A DNA stretch of 64,000 nt from Psychrobacter sp. DAB_AL43B (GCF_900168255.1 NZ_LT799838.1:3038001-3102000); one strand, 5' to 3'; shown: positions 9,206 to 18,795, counted from the stretch's first letter. Notes: generated from the sequence alone by a model not told the origin. A program made the numbers and translations.

Positions 9206-10147
9206 ATGAATCCATTAATACCATCGGCTAAAACTATTCAAATCTATCTGCCAAAAGGCAATCCTCGCGGGTTACGTTTGGCAGAGATGACTACGCGTAC
9301 AGTAAGACTGATTGAAATCCCGCGCATTCATATTGATGACTTTTTTGCGATGCCAGAAGCCAATCAAGTTGGTTTATATTTTTTGGTCGGTGATACAGAC
9401 AGTATCGACAAGCCGCTACTATATATTGGGCAAACCGGTGATTTAAGAAGACGACTAAATCAGCATCATGAAAAGGATTTTTGGACGCGTGCTTTTGTCA
9501 TGCTCTCGACCAATAACTCAATGACCCAAACTCACGCGTTATATATGGAACATAAAGCTATTGCCACTGCTATTAAAGTTGGGCGCTATGAGATAAAAAA
9601 TGGTAATACTGGTAATCGTCCACATACTCCTGATCCATTAAAAGCCGACTGCGAAGAACTGTTTTATACGCTCGATGTTTTATTATCAACTTTAGGGCAG
9701 CCTATTTTTGAATCACTTAGTATCAATAACAAAAGTGCTAACAGTAATGAGATCTTACCTATTATAGATACAAGAAATACTATCTGTATTGGGACAACTC
9801 CTACTCAAATATCCCTTACTCAACCGGAGTCCACACTTTTTTATTGCAAAACTCATGGTACCTATGCTAAGGGTTATTATGATGATGATGGGTTTGTAGT
9901 GTTATCAGGTTCACTAATAAATAAGAGAACAATTGCATCAGCAAGCAGCTGGGCAATTAATAAAAGAGATGAAATGTTGTCAGCAAAGAAATTAATTGAA
10001 TATGATAGCGAACTCTATGAGCTAATAGAAAACTTATTGTGCAAAACACCCAGTGGTGCATCTGATTTTGTACTTGGCTCTTCAAGCAATGGTTGGAAAA
10101 TTTGGAAAAATGAAGCAGGTCAAACTTTAGATAGTATCTATCGCTAA
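9206..10147 (+). CDS. GIY-YIG nuclease-like protein with C-terminal DUF4357
   Basis: A 313-residue two-domain protein. The GIY-YIG-like fold occupies roughly residues 50-130: VGLYFLVG and LLYIGQTGDLRRRLNQHH replace the classic GIY and YIG strands, followed by a conserved Arg and, near EHKAI, the expected catalytic Glu. The C-terminal part, from about residue 205 (LFYCKTHGTYAKGYYDDDGFVVLSGS), matches DUF4357, a small domain that often accompanies GIY-YIG domains in accessory-genome proteins. The second half is clearly more AT-rich than its neighbours. No restriction or toxin partner is adjacent, so the biological role is open. The gene separates ylqF from mutY and looks like an accessory insertion. 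Confidence 0.8.
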   Translation: MNPLIPSAKTIQIYLPKGNPRGLRLAEMTTRTVRLIEIPRIHIDDFFAMPEANQVGLYFLVGDTDSIDKPLLYIGQTGDLRRRLNQHHEKDFWTRAFVMLSTNNSMTQTHALYMEHKAIATAIKVGRYEIKNGNTGNRPHTPDPLKADCEELFYTLDVLLSTLGQPIFESLSINNKSANSNEILPIIDTRNTICIGTTPTQISLTQPESTLFYCKTHGTYAKGYYDDDGFVVLSGSLINKRTIASASSWAINKRDEMLSAKKLIEYDSELYELIENLLCKTPSGASDFVLGSSSNGWKIWKNEAGQTLDSIYR

Positions 10148-10213
10148 CGCCTTTAATCCCGATACGCAACCCTCATATAACCTTCATACTTTTGAATTGC
10201 TCGCCCATTGCCT

Positions 10214-11488
10214 ATGACAGCCCCTACTTTTATTCATACAGATACCAACCTTAATTCCTTCGCCCCACGCCTACTCGACTGGTTCGCCGAAAACGGTCGC
10301 CATGATTTGCCTTGGCAGCAGCACCAAACCGACACGCCTAACCCTTATATCGTTTGGTTATCCGAAGTCATGCTTCAGCAAACGCAAGTAACGACGGTGC
10401 TGCCCTACTTTGCCCGCTTTATGGAGTCGTTTCCGACAGTACAAGATTTAGCAGTAGCAGAATGGGATATGGTGGCAGAGCATTGGGCAGGACTTGGTTA
10501 CTATGCGCGTGCGCGTAATTTGCATAAAGGCGCTAAGCAGTTGGTTGAAGTGATCGCTGAGACTGGCGAATATCCAACGACCCTAGCAGGTTGGGAAGCA
10601 ATATCAGGTGTCGGTCCTTCGACCGCTGGCGCGATTATGGCGATGGGCTTGCACCGTTATGGCGTCATCTGTGATGGTAATGTCAAACGTGTACTCACAC
10701 GCTGGGCGGCAATCGATGGCGATATCACTAAGTCGGCGACGACTAAAGAATTATGGGCATTGGCAGAGCGTTTAACCCCTAGAGAGCAATCAGGATTGTT
10801 TGCGCAAGCGATGATGGATATGGGCGCAACGTTATGTACACGTAGCAAGCCCGCTTGTCTATTATGTCCGCTACAAGATGATTGCTTAGCACATGCACAA
10901 GGGCGCGAGACGGACTATCCGGTCAAGGCAAAAAAGCAGCCAAAACCCAGTAAATTCAGTAATGCGCTGCTTATTAAAAATACAGCTGGTGAGATATTGT
11001 GGCTACAGCGCCCTGATAATGGCATTTGGGGTGGGTTGTGGAGTTTGCCACTAGAGTTTGTAGAAAAGATTAGCGGAAAAGTTGCTGTTAAAGCTGTTAT
11101 TAAAGACACTATTAAAAATACTGACAACAATATAGATAACAAACTAAGCGCCGCGACTGGTAATCAGCCATTAGAAGTGGCTAGTAATGAGAAAGTATAC
11201 GAAGCAGAATTTACCACTGCTGAACAGATTATTAATGAGTGGTTGGCAAAAAATCAATTAATAGCAAAATCAGTGAGTAAAAGTTTATTAGACGACGCAC
11301 CGATTAAACATTCATTGACCCATTTTCATTGGTATTTGACGCCGCAATCAGTCACTTTAAATGCTAAACAAACTACCGATATAACCGAAGCATTACAAGC
11401 TGGTGACATTAATATCAATTGGTTGAATGCTGATGATGCCCAAGCAACACTAGGGTTGCCACGAGCGATGGTTAAAATTTTAGAATAA
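10214..11488 (+). CDS. mutY: A/G-specific adenine DNA glycosylase MutY
   Basis: MutY removes adenine mispaired with 8-oxoguanine. The helix-hairpin-helix region reads SGVGPSTAGAIMAMG, with the catalytic Asp in CDGNVKRVL. The N-terminal WLSEVMLQQTQV contains the family's catalytic Glu. Four cysteines with C-x6-C-x2-C-x5-C spacing (CTRSKPACLLCPLQDDC) bind the [4Fe-4S] cluster. The C-terminal third is the Nudix-like 8-oxoG recognition domain (GGLWSLPLEF), interrupted by a hydrophilic stretch rich in Lys, Asp and Asn. ATG at 10214 is preferred over the in-frame TTG six bases upstream. The length of 424 residues is longer than the roughly 350 usual, due to that insert. Confidence 0.95.
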   Translation: MTAPTFIHTDTNLNSFAPRLLDWFAENGRHDLPWQQHQTDTPNPYIVWLSEVMLQQTQVTTVLPYFARFMESFPTVQDLAVAEWDMVAEHWAGLGYYARARNLHKGAKQLVEVIAETGEYPTTLAGWEAISGVGPSTAGAIMAMGLHRYGVICDGNVKRVLTRWAAIDGDITKSATTKELWALAERLTPREQSGLFAQAMMDMGATLCTRSKPACLLCPLQDDCLAHAQGRETDYPVKAKKQPKPSKFSNALLIKNTAGEILWLQRPDNGIWGGLWSLPLEFVEKISGKVAVKAVIKDTIKNTDNNIDNKLSAATGNQPLEVASNEKVYEAEFTTAEQIINEWLAKNQLIAKSVSKSLLDDAPIKHSLTHFHWYLTPQSVTLNAKQTTDITEALQAGDININWLNADDAQATLGLPRAMVKILE

Positions 11489-11499
11489 GTATTTATGCT

Positions 11500-11637
11500 T
11501 ATAGTAAAAACACCTTAAAAACGTGACGGTACTGCTGGTATAAGTTTTTTGCAGCCTCTGTCTGCGTAGGCACAGCAAGCGAAAAAAACTTATATCAACA
11601 GTACAGGATTTATCGATATTATTTTTCGCTGACTATA
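11500..11637 (+). mobile_element. Correia-like MITE, copy A
   Basis: A 138-bp palindromic element starting TATAGT and ending ACTATA. Inner arms of about 22 bp (11529-11550 and 11581-11604) are near-perfect inverted repeats, and the centre holds GCAGCCTCTG and CACAGCAAGCG. It begins 11 bp after the mutY stop codon, between converging mutY and tesB. Orientation is defined by the central GCAGCCTCTG. Copies B and C in this window share both termini and centre. It has no coding capacity. Confidence 0.8.
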
Positions 11638-11670
11638 AATACTTAAAACAATCGCTTAACACTCCATTAA

Positions 11671-11709
11671 AAAAGCGACTCAGCATAATCCTGAGTCGCT
11701 TTTATTTTT
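11671..11709. terminator. Bidirectional terminator between mutY and tesB
   Basis: A 13-bp perfect stem (AAAAGCGACTCAG / CTGAGTCGCTTTT) with a 7-base loop and flanking A and T tracts, placed between two converging genes. Confidence 0.92.
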
Positions 11710-11737
11710 GGTCTAACGAAATATTAGAACGATAAAA

Positions 11738-12640
11738 CTAAGACTTCGGTACACGCAAACGCATCAAGCCTTCTTGTTGTACCGTCGCTACCAGCTTACC
11801 ATCTTGCCAAAACTGACCGTGATTGAGTCCCATCGCATTGGATGTCGTATCACTCCACATGTCGTATAGCAGCCATTCATTTAAGTCAAAGTGACGATGG
11901 AAATGCATCGAATGGTCGATACTAGCAGCCTGTAAACCACTGGTCATAAAGCTAATACCGTGCGACATCAGACCGGTGCCAACCAGATAAAAATCAGATG
12001 AAAATGCCAATAATGCTTGCTGGATGGCGAGCGGCTGATTACCCAATTCACGGATACGTAGCCAGTTTGCTTGCTTCGGTTTCATCGGTTCTGGATGAAT
12101 CGGATCACGCGGCTTAACGGGTTTGATCTCGATATGACGGCGGCGCATAAAGCGCGCTTTTAACGCCTCTGGGACTTTACCGACATACTCTTCTTTTAAA
12201 TCCTGCTCAGCCAATAAATCTTCAGGCGGCGGATAAACCGGCATATCTTCTTGATACTCTAAGCCTTCTTCCATCGGTGAAAAAGACGCAATCATCGAAA
12301 ATATCACTTGCTCAACCGGCGGCTTACCGCGTACTTGCTTATATTGAATCGCGGTCACTTCACGCGCAGACAGACTGCGACCATCACGTAAGCGGCGCAC
12401 TTGATAAATCACTGGTTGATTGATATCACCACCGCGTAAAAAATACCCATGCAATGAATGACAAGGCTTGTCTTTATCAAGCGTATGCGCTGCTGCCATG
12501 ATCGCTTGCGCGAGCACTTGCCCACCGAAAATACGGGCACCAACATAGTCATGGCTTTTACCTTCAAACACATCAGGGCTGACTTCAATGAGCGCCACTG
12601 TGGCCAGTAACTCATCGATCAGTTGCGAATAATCAGACAT
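11738..12640 (-). CDS. tesB: Acyl-CoA thioesterase II
   Basis: A 300-residue double hot-dog thioesterase that hydrolyses medium- and long-chain acyl-CoA. The N-terminal hot dog shows ARIFGGQVLAQAIMAA and SLHGYFLRGGD; the C-terminal one shows SIDHSMHFHRHFDLNEWLLYD and GQFWQDGKLVATVQQEGLMR, both family signatures. The start at 12640 (MSDYSQLIDELL) has an AAGGA ribosome-binding site ten bases upstream; a longer frame to 12679 is less likely. Monocistronic, convergent with mutY. Confidence 0.94.
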   Translation of the reverse strand: MSDYSQLIDELLATVALIEVSPDVFEGKSHDYVGARIFGGQVLAQAIMAAAHTLDKDKPCHSLHGYFLRGGDINQPVIYQVRRLRDGRSLSAREVTAIQYKQVRGKPPVEQVIFSMIASFSPMEEGLEYQEDMPVYPPPEDLLAEQDLKEEYVGKVPEALKARFMRRRHIEIKPVKPRDPIHPEPMKPKQANWLRIRELGNQPLAIQQALLAFSSDFYLVGTGLMSHGISFMTSGLQAASIDHSMHFHRHFDLNEWLLYDMWSDTTSNAMGLNHGQFWQDGKLVATVQQEGLMRLRVPKS

Positions 12641-12870
12641 GACGGTATTTTCCTTATTTTTGTCAATAACGCCAAGCATCTAGATATAAGCGCCAAACGA
12701 TATCAATACGATATGGCTCAAGCCGATATGGCGTTTTAATTTAAAATAATATGAAATCACTTGCAGTAATATACAAGAGAAATTTTAGGATGAGCAATAA
12801 CTTAGTATGATTAACAATAATAACAGACAATAAAACGATTACTAATAACTCATTATAAAACGAAAGGCAT

Positions 12871-12902
12871 AAAAACGAGATGTTTTATATCCCCTCGTTT
12901 TT
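12871..12902 (-). terminator. Terminator after rapA
   Basis: A 9-bp stem AAAAACGAG / CTCGTTTTT (arms 12871-12879 and 12894-12902) just downstream of the rapA stop on the minus strand, with a T-rich end in that direction. Confidence 0.7.
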
Positions 12903-12917
12903 ACTATTGTCTTACAT

Positions 12918-15806
12918 TTATGGCTTCACTGCCACCAGCACACGAATAGAATCTGGTACGAGTGATAAGCTTCCTAGCGCCTGCTCGCCTTGTGCTTGTA
13001 GCTGCTCTAAGCGTTCAATCTCTTCTGGACGCACGTTAGGATTGATGGTTTGTAGATGCTTAAGACGTTTAATCTCACGCGACCACTGCTGGCTAAAGCG
13101 TGCGCTTGCTTGCTCACCAATCTCAGCCAACTGCTGACGCGCAATGTCTTCGGCTTCATAATAACGCTGCTCAATCACATCGCCACGTACTTTAATCACT
13201 TGGCGCGCGCGGTTTTTATCTAAGCGCTCAATGTGCGGCATAATCATATCGGCGCTGATACGCGCGGATAAATCACTACCCTGCTCACTAATAAAGACAC
13301 GGATATTTTGCGTGCTCAAGGTCGCTGGCAAATTAAGCAATTTTGGTGCGATGGCTTCTACGCGGAAGTTTACTTCTAGCAGCACCATGCCTTGTGGCAC
13401 GGCGGCGCTTTTTAGCATCGCAACCGTGGTATTACCAAAGGTGCTGGTACTCGCCAGCTCATAAATCGCGCGCATTAGCGGATGCTCATGAGTGATGAAT
13501 TCGATATCCTCACGCTGCAGCGCTTGCTCACGCTCAAAAGTCAACGTCATGCCATCTTCATCACCAAGTGGCAGACCGTCGATATAATCACTAATTTCAG
13601 TGCTATCAATCGGTGCAATCACCCACGAGCCATCACGTTGGATGTTATGCTCGATATTGGCTGAGGCAAAAAATCGCTCAATAAACTGCGGCAATAGATT
13701 GTGACCGTCGAAGTCACGCATGGCATCAGCGATACGTCCAGCAACACGTGGACGGCACGAGTTGTATTCTAGTAAACGGTCGCGACCCGCTTGGAGCTGT
13801 TCCTCAAGTCCCAATCGCGTCTGTAATGCTTCTGCGACAACATTTTTAAGCGTTGTACGGTTCTCGTCGGTATCTGCACCCTCAAGCATTGGTTTCAGCT
13901 CTTGGATGTACTGCTCTTGCACGCTTTGCGCCGTCGGTGAAATCTGATTAAACATATTTAGCGCGCTGCTGTACCAGTGATAGAGGCGCTCTTGCGCTGT
14001 GCCCTGCACATAAGGCACATGCAACATAATTTGCTGCGTTTGCCCGATACGATCTAGACGACCGATACGCTGCTCTAGTGTATCGGGGTTGGCTGGTAAG
14101 TCCCACAATATCAGCTGGCTGGCAAACTGGAAGTTGCGACCTTCAGAACCAATCTCAGAGCATAATAATATCTGCGCACCTTCACTATCGGCAAAAAATG
14201 CCGCCGCTTGGTCGCGCTCAAGTAAGGTCATCTGCTCGGTAAAGATGGCCGTCTTAATACCAGCATGTAGACGCAATACTGCTTCTAAACTCTCAACCGT
14301 CGCGCCACTACGAGCAATCAATAGCACTTTTTTGTGCTTAAGCTCACCCTTTAAGATATTAATTAACCAAGGAACACGCGGGTCATCTTCTAACCAGCCG
14401 CCATCAGGCTGATTTTCTTCGCCCCATAGCTGCTCACGCAATTTGCCGTTGGTTTGGTAGCTATCGATCCATGCTTCAGGTAATGGCAGTGGATATGGCT
14501 GGCTACTACGTCCGTAGAAGCCTTTGACACTTTCACGGGTATTGCGGAATAAAATACGTCCAGTACCATGGCGATCTAGCAGCTCATTGAGCGCATAAGT
14601 GCGTAGTTTTTCGTCTTCATTAATCGTTGCTAATTCATCAATACTAATCGTAAGCAGGCTGCTTAACGCTGCGATTTGCCCTTCACTTAACGGCTTATCT
14701 TCTATTAATACGCTTGCGACTGACGCAGTTTCCGCAAAGGCTTCTTGTCCATCAATAAATTCATCTAAATCGTCAAAGCGAGCGGGATCTAATAAACGCA
14801 AACGCGCAAAGTGACTTTGTGCGCCAAGCTGCTCAGGCGTCGCTGTCAATAACATGACCCCTGCCGTTTCTTCGGCAAAGTCTGCAATGAGGTCATACTT
14901 ATCATTACCGCCTTGCGTCTCATCCCAATGCAAGTGATGCGCCTCATCGACGACCAGTAAATCAAACCCTGCGTCCATCGCTTGGTCATACAAGTCAGGA
15001 TGGTCGAGCAATAGATCCATACCAGCGATGATACATTGCTCAGTGTTAAAGACGTTTTGCTCAGGGTCATGTTCTTTAATCGCCGCGGTACGTACCAAAT
15101 CAAACAGGGCAAAGTTTAGATTAAAACGACGACGTAGCTCGATCATCCACTGGTATTGCAGGCTGTCCGGCACGAGAATGAGCACGCGCTCAGCTTTGCC
15201 AGTCAGCAACTGCTGATGAATAACCAAACCCGCTTCAATAGTTTTACCCAAACCAACTTCGTCGGCAAGCAACACACGCGGTGCGATACGTTTGCCAACT
15301 TCATGGGCGATATAAAGCTGATGCTCAATGATATCGACGCGCGCGCCCATTAGACCTTTTAATGGATGACCAGCAATTGCCGATTGCATACGCAAAATAT
15401 CTTGACGCAAATCGTACCAATCACTACGTTCAATACGACCAGCCAGCAGACGCTCAAGTGGCTTTGCTAAGGTGATATTGGCGGCAAGACGGGTTTCCAT
15501 GATGGCTTTCTCATGCCCATCAACGCTGTATTTGAGCACGCCCATCACTTCTTCGACGGCGCTTACCGTATAGCTCTTACCCGCCTGATCAGAGATGCTA
15601 TCGCCAACCTTAAATACTACACGCGACAACGGCGCAGAGTTTTTCGCATAAACGCGCGTCTCTTCACTTTGGGGAAATAAAATATGTACACATCGGTCGT
15701 CTACATCGATGACCACACCTAAGCCCAGCTCGGACTCCGTATCAGATAAATAGCGTTGACCAACGGCGAATTCGGTGCTGTGCAATGAAGCGATAGAGAT
15801 AGTCAT
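12918..15806 (-). CDS. rapA: RNA polymerase-associated ATPase RapA
   Basis: A 962-residue SWI2/SNF2-family ATPase that binds RNA polymerase and helps recycle it after transcription. The N-terminal 100 residues form the Tudor-like region (GQRYLSDTESELGLGVV). The helicase core has Walker A in ADEVGLGKT (181-189) and the DEAH box at 287-290, followed by LLLTATPEQLG. The second lobe ends with EGRNFQFASQLILWDLPANPDTLEQRIGRLDRIGQ, motifs V and VI. The C-terminal RapA-specific domain follows. Length matches the family (E. coli 968). Single gene with its own terminator; no strong ribosome-binding site is visible before the ATG. Confidence 0.96.
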   Translation of the reverse strand: MTISIASLHSTEFAVGQRYLSDTESELGLGVVIDVDDRCVHILFPQSEETRVYAKNSAPLSRVVFKVGDSISDQAGKSYTVSAVEEVMGVLKYSVDGHEKAIMETRLAANITLAKPLERLLAGRIERSDWYDLRQDILRMQSAIAGHPLKGLMGARVDIIEHQLYIAHEVGKRIAPRVLLADEVGLGKTIEAGLVIHQQLLTGKAERVLILVPDSLQYQWMIELRRRFNLNFALFDLVRTAAIKEHDPEQNVFNTEQCIIAGMDLLLDHPDLYDQAMDAGFDLLVVDEAHHLHWDETQGGNDKYDLIADFAEETAGVMLLTATPEQLGAQSHFARLRLLDPARFDDLDEFIDGQEAFAETASVASVLIEDKPLSEGQIAALSSLLTISIDELATINEDEKLRTYALNELLDRHGTGRILFRNTRESVKGFYGRSSQPYPLPLPEAWIDSYQTNGKLREQLWGEENQPDGGWLEDDPRVPWLINILKGELKHKKVLLIARSGATVESLEAVLRLHAGIKTAIFTEQMTLLERDQAAAFFADSEGAQILLCSEIGSEGRNFQFASQLILWDLPANPDTLEQRIGRLDRIGQTQQIMLHVPYVQGTAQERLYHWYSSALNMFNQISPTAQSVQEQYIQELKPMLEGADTDENRTTLKNVVAEALQTRLGLEEQLQAGRDRLLEYNSCRPRVAGRIADAMRDFDGHNLLPQFIERFFASANIEHNIQRDGSWVIAPIDSTEISDYIDGLPLGDEDGMTLTFEREQALQREDIEFITHEHPLMRAIYELASTSTFGNTTVAMLKSAAVPQGMVLLEVNFRVEAIAPKLLNLPATLSTQNIRVFISEQGSDLSARISADMIMPHIERLDKNRARQVIKVRGDVIEQRYYEAEDIARQQLAEIGEQASARFSQQWSREIKRLKHLQTINPNVRPEEIERLEQLQAQGEQALGSLSLVPDSIRVLVAVKP

Positions 15807-16334
15807 AGGGCGATGTCTTTTGTACTCAGATGATAAGAAAGTAAGTAGCTTACGATGCGAGCCATGCTTGCTGGGTCAGTAACATTAGTAAGCTAGGTCA
15901 GTCAATAAAGCAGACCATTATATAACGTTAGCGACTAGATGAGTGCGCTAAGTTAACTTTTCAAGAGCAGATTCATGCAAGATTCTGGCAAAGCCAAGCA
16001 TAAGTTGGTCATACAAAACAATAAGATAACGACTCGCAAGTAAAGAAAAAATATTGTTATTATAAAATTGTTGCTGTATTGTTAACAAATGCAATAGGAC
16101 ATTGCTTTCTATTTGCAAGACTATTTGATCAATCTGAATTACTTAGATATTTACTCACCTATTACCTATACACCCTGATAGCCACTATCGATTCTTTCTC
16201 AGCGGTTATAGGCATAGTTTTTCTTATTGTAGTCCATTAAGTTATTATTCGTATTATTTATCATTACTTTAAGTTATGTAAATATTTTTTGTCGTTTACG
16301 TTCATGACCAATTATTTATATAGCGTTTTAATTA
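15807..16334. other. Intergenic region between divergent rapA and the sensor kinase gene
   Basis: About 530 bp of AT-rich DNA without a credible gene. It must hold the rapA promoter and the upstream part of the kinase promoter region. The only further signals are the candidate promoter and the octamer repeat described separately. Confidence 0.6.
16295..16322 (+). promoter_or_regulatory. Candidate promoter of the sensor kinase gene
   Basis: TTTACG (16295-16300), 16 bases, then TATATA (16317-16322). If used, transcription would start near 16329 and the octamer array would lie in the 5' untranslated leader. The -35 match is weak. Confidence 0.4.
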
Positions 16335-16340
16335 AGCATA

Positions 16341-16412
16341 AGCACATAAGCACATAAGCACATAAGCACATAAGCACATAAGCACATAAGCACATAAGCA
16401 CATAAGCACATA
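16341..16412 (+). repeat. Octanucleotide tandem repeat, 9 copies of AGCACATA
   Basis: Nine perfect copies of the 8-bp unit AGCACATA, preceded by a 6-bp degenerate unit (AGCATA). The array ends 70 bp before the kinase start codon. Perfect short-unit arrays are prone to slipped-strand changes in copy number, so this may tune or switch expression of the downstream gene. Confidence 0.97.
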
Positions 16413-16423
16413 AGCGATTGTGA

Positions 16424-16440
16424 CCAATAAACCATATTGG
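16424..16440. promoter_or_regulatory. Inverted repeat CCAATA-N5-TATTGG
   Basis: A 6-bp perfect inverted repeat with 5-base spacer between the octamer array and the kinase ribosome-binding site. It could be an operator or a leader hairpin; no regulator is recognisable. Confidence 0.4.
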
Positions 16441-16482
16441 CAGTCTTCTTTGTGATCCCTATTACCAAGGACAAACACTATA

Positions 16483-18795
16483 ATGAGTGACTCCAAAAAA
16501 GTTGGCTTTTTCAACCAAGTTAGTACCCAAGTTACTACTATTTTATTTATTGCTTTTGCGGTCGTACTGGCGGTCGTTGTTTATGTTGTTGACAAAGAAG
16601 GCTATGAAAAAATTCGCCTTGAGTCAGCAAAACTGGTCGCTGAGCGCGGTAACACGGCGGTTAATAGTATCTCTGCCGATATCAATCGGGTGATGCGTAG
16701 TGCCTTGCTGCTACAGCAAAGTGCGCAAACCTTACCACTACAAGAAAATATTTTACAAGCCAGTACCGCCAATGCTTTTGATAAGCGCGATTATAACTTA
16801 TTAGGTAGTGGCGGCATTTGGCCTGATAACGGTGCGCTTGGAGCAAATACTGCGACGCATCCGTTCTTGATGGTGCGCCAAAATGGTGATTATCAAGCGG
16901 TACTAAGCGATCCAAATCCGGCCAATCCTTATTATCAAGAAGATTGGTTTAGCGTTCTAAAATTGCTTAAACCTGACAGTTGTATCTGGAACCATGTCCG
17001 CGCCAGCCAAACCAAAGGCGAGCTTGCCATGAGCTGCGGTGTCGCTATTGAACGTGACAATCAGTTTTGGGGTGCCAGTACGGTCAACTTTACCCTCAAC
17101 CAGTTACAAGAAAATATTGTTAAGCTCAGTGAAAGCTCGGGCTCTGGTTATATTCTATTGCTAGATAATAGTGATAAGGTTATTGCCTCGTCTAACCCTG
17201 AACGCTTAAGCTATATTGATGAAGAGACAGGCACGCCGCTTGATATCAAACAGGTGATTAACTCTGACCCAGCTTGGCAACCGGTACTTGATTTCTTAGA
17301 TGTCCAACGTCAAGAAACTATCGAGCAAGTCGCCTCCAGTGTATCGCCGCAAATACAGCAAGTACTAACCACACTCGATAAAGCTGAAACCGGTACGGCA
17401 AAAGGTTACTATTTGGTCAACTACGCTGCTTATTTAAATAACGGTGAAAATAAGCAAAATGCCATGGATAGCCGCTTGTTACAAAGCTTTGAGCTGGCAA
17501 AAGACAGTTACTATAACGGCAGTCAAGCGTATGTGTTTGAGATTCCTGAAACTTATTGGAAGCTGATCGTCGTACAGCCTGATGATGAGATTAACGCCAT
17601 TGCCGACAATCTAAGTGAAAACTTGATTAACTGGATTGCTTTAGCGCTATTATTCACCGCTGGTATTATTTATTTCATGCTGACTTTCTTGGCATTTAAA
17701 CCATTGAAAGAAACTACTGATAAAATTTCTTTGGCAGAAAACATCATTAACAATAAGCAATACAACAAATTGAGCTCCGTTAAATTTAAGAAAGGTCGCA
17801 ACGAGATTGGGCTGGTAAACGGCTCTATTAATGACCTATTAGATCGCATTCAATCTAACGAAGGTAAACTTGCCAATATCAATCAGCAGCTTGAGATTAA
17901 AGTCGAAGAGCGTACCGCTGAGCTGCAAGAGACGCTAAAAGAGCTGAAAAGCTCGCAGCTACAATTAATACGTTCAGAAAAAATGGCAACGCTAGGACAA
18001 ATGGTGGCAGGCGTCGCTCATGAAGTGAATACGCCATTGTCTTATGTGCAAAATAACCTTGAGATTATCGGTCAGCTGACTGAGCAATACGAAGAGTTGA
18101 TTGAATTGGTACAAGGGTTAAAAGGTATCAAGTCTGACGCAGCAGCTGATGGCAAAATTGATAAGCTATTGGCTGATATCGTCCGTGCTTCTGATGAAAT
18201 CCAAGAAGATGATCTATCAGCTGAGCTAAAAGAGCTGATTAAAGACTCGCTATTTGGGGTCGAGCAAATCACCGAGATGGTATTAAACCTACGCAACTTC
18301 GCCCGTCTTGATGAGTCAAAAGTGAAAACTATTGATGTGCGTGAATGTATCGAAGCCTCACTTAAAATCGCTGGTAACTCTATCAGACATCAAGAGATTG
18401 TTACTGATTTTGCGCCAACGCCTGAAGTGAAATGTTCACCGTCGCAGATCAACCAAGTGCTGGTCAATTTGTTAAACAATGCCTCGCAAGCTATGGAAGA
18501 AAAACCGGATGGCAAAATCGAAGTGCGTACCCGTGCTGATGACAGCAATGTATATATTGATGTCAGCGATAATGGTAAAGGCATGAGCGCTGAAGTGCTT
18601 AATCAAATATTCGAGCCATTCTTTACCACCAAAGGCGCAGGCGAAGGGACGGGGCTTGGGATGGCAATCAGTCAGCAGATTATGGAACAGCATAATGGTG
18701 ACATTAAAGCGATATCGACTGAAGGCATTGGCACTACATTTACCTTAACGCTACCGATTAATAATGATTTAACGGAAAAAAGCCTAGCAGCATAA
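16483..18795 (+). CDS. Membrane sensor histidine kinase with Cache-like periplasmic domain
   Basis: A 770-residue kinase. One membrane segment lies near residues 13-35 and another near 383-405; about 345 residues between them form a periplasmic sensor that looks Cache-like (WNHVRASQTKGELAMSCGVA, FWGASTVNFTLNQL). A HAMP-like stretch and coiled coil (VEERTAELQETLKELKSSQLQL) lead to the phosphoacceptor in GVAHEVNTPL, His513. The ATPase domain has NLLNNASQAM (N box), DNGKGM (G1), FEPFFTTKGAGEGTGLGMAI (F and G2). This architecture is typical of kinases acting with receiver-only or HD-GYP regulators. The regulator gene follows 84 bp downstream. Ribosome-binding site AAGGA precedes the ATG. The ligand is unknown. 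Confidence 0.9.
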   Translation: MSDSKKVGFFNQVSTQVTTILFIAFAVVLAVVVYVVDKEGYEKIRLESAKLVAERGNTAVNSISADINRVMRSALLLQQSAQTLPLQENILQASTANAFDKRDYNLLGSGGIWPDNGALGANTATHPFLMVRQNGDYQAVLSDPNPANPYYQEDWFSVLKLLKPDSCIWNHVRASQTKGELAMSCGVAIERDNQFWGASTVNFTLNQLQENIVKLSESSGSGYILLLDNSDKVIASSNPERLSYIDEETGTPLDIKQVINSDPAWQPVLDFLDVQRQETIEQVASSVSPQIQQVLTTLDKAETGTAKGYYLVNYAAYLNNGENKQNAMDSRLLQSFELAKDSYYNGSQAYVFEIPETYWKLIVVQPDDEINAIADNLSENLINWIALALLFTAGIIYFMLTFLAFKPLKETTDKISLAENIINNKQYNKLSSVKFKKGRNEIGLVNGSINDLLDRIQSNEGKLANINQQLEIKVEERTAELQETLKELKSSQLQLIRSEKMATLGQMVAGVAHEVNTPLSYVQNNLEIIGQLTEQYEELIELVQGLKGIKSDAAADGKIDKLLADIVRASDEIQEDDLSAELKELIKDSLFGVEQITEMVLNLRNFARLDESKVKTIDVRECIEASLKIAGNSIRHQEIVTDFAPTPEVKCSPSQINQVLVNLLNNASQAMEEKPDGKIEVRTRADDSNVYIDVSDNGKGMSAEVLNQIFEPFFTTKGAGEGTGLGMAISQQIMEQHNGDIKAISTEGIGTTFTLTLPINNDLTEKSLAA

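Noticed and set aside
16437..16464. TTGGCA and CTATTA as a promoter downstream of the octamer array
   Set aside because: The start site would fall about 12 bp before the start codon, inside the ribosome-binding site, and the -10 match is poor.
16332..16514. A repetitive minus-strand reading frame encoding alternating Met/Cys/Leu/Ala/Tyr/Val
   Set aside because: It is produced by the octamer repeat, overlaps the start of the sensor kinase gene on the other strand, and has no ribosome-binding site.
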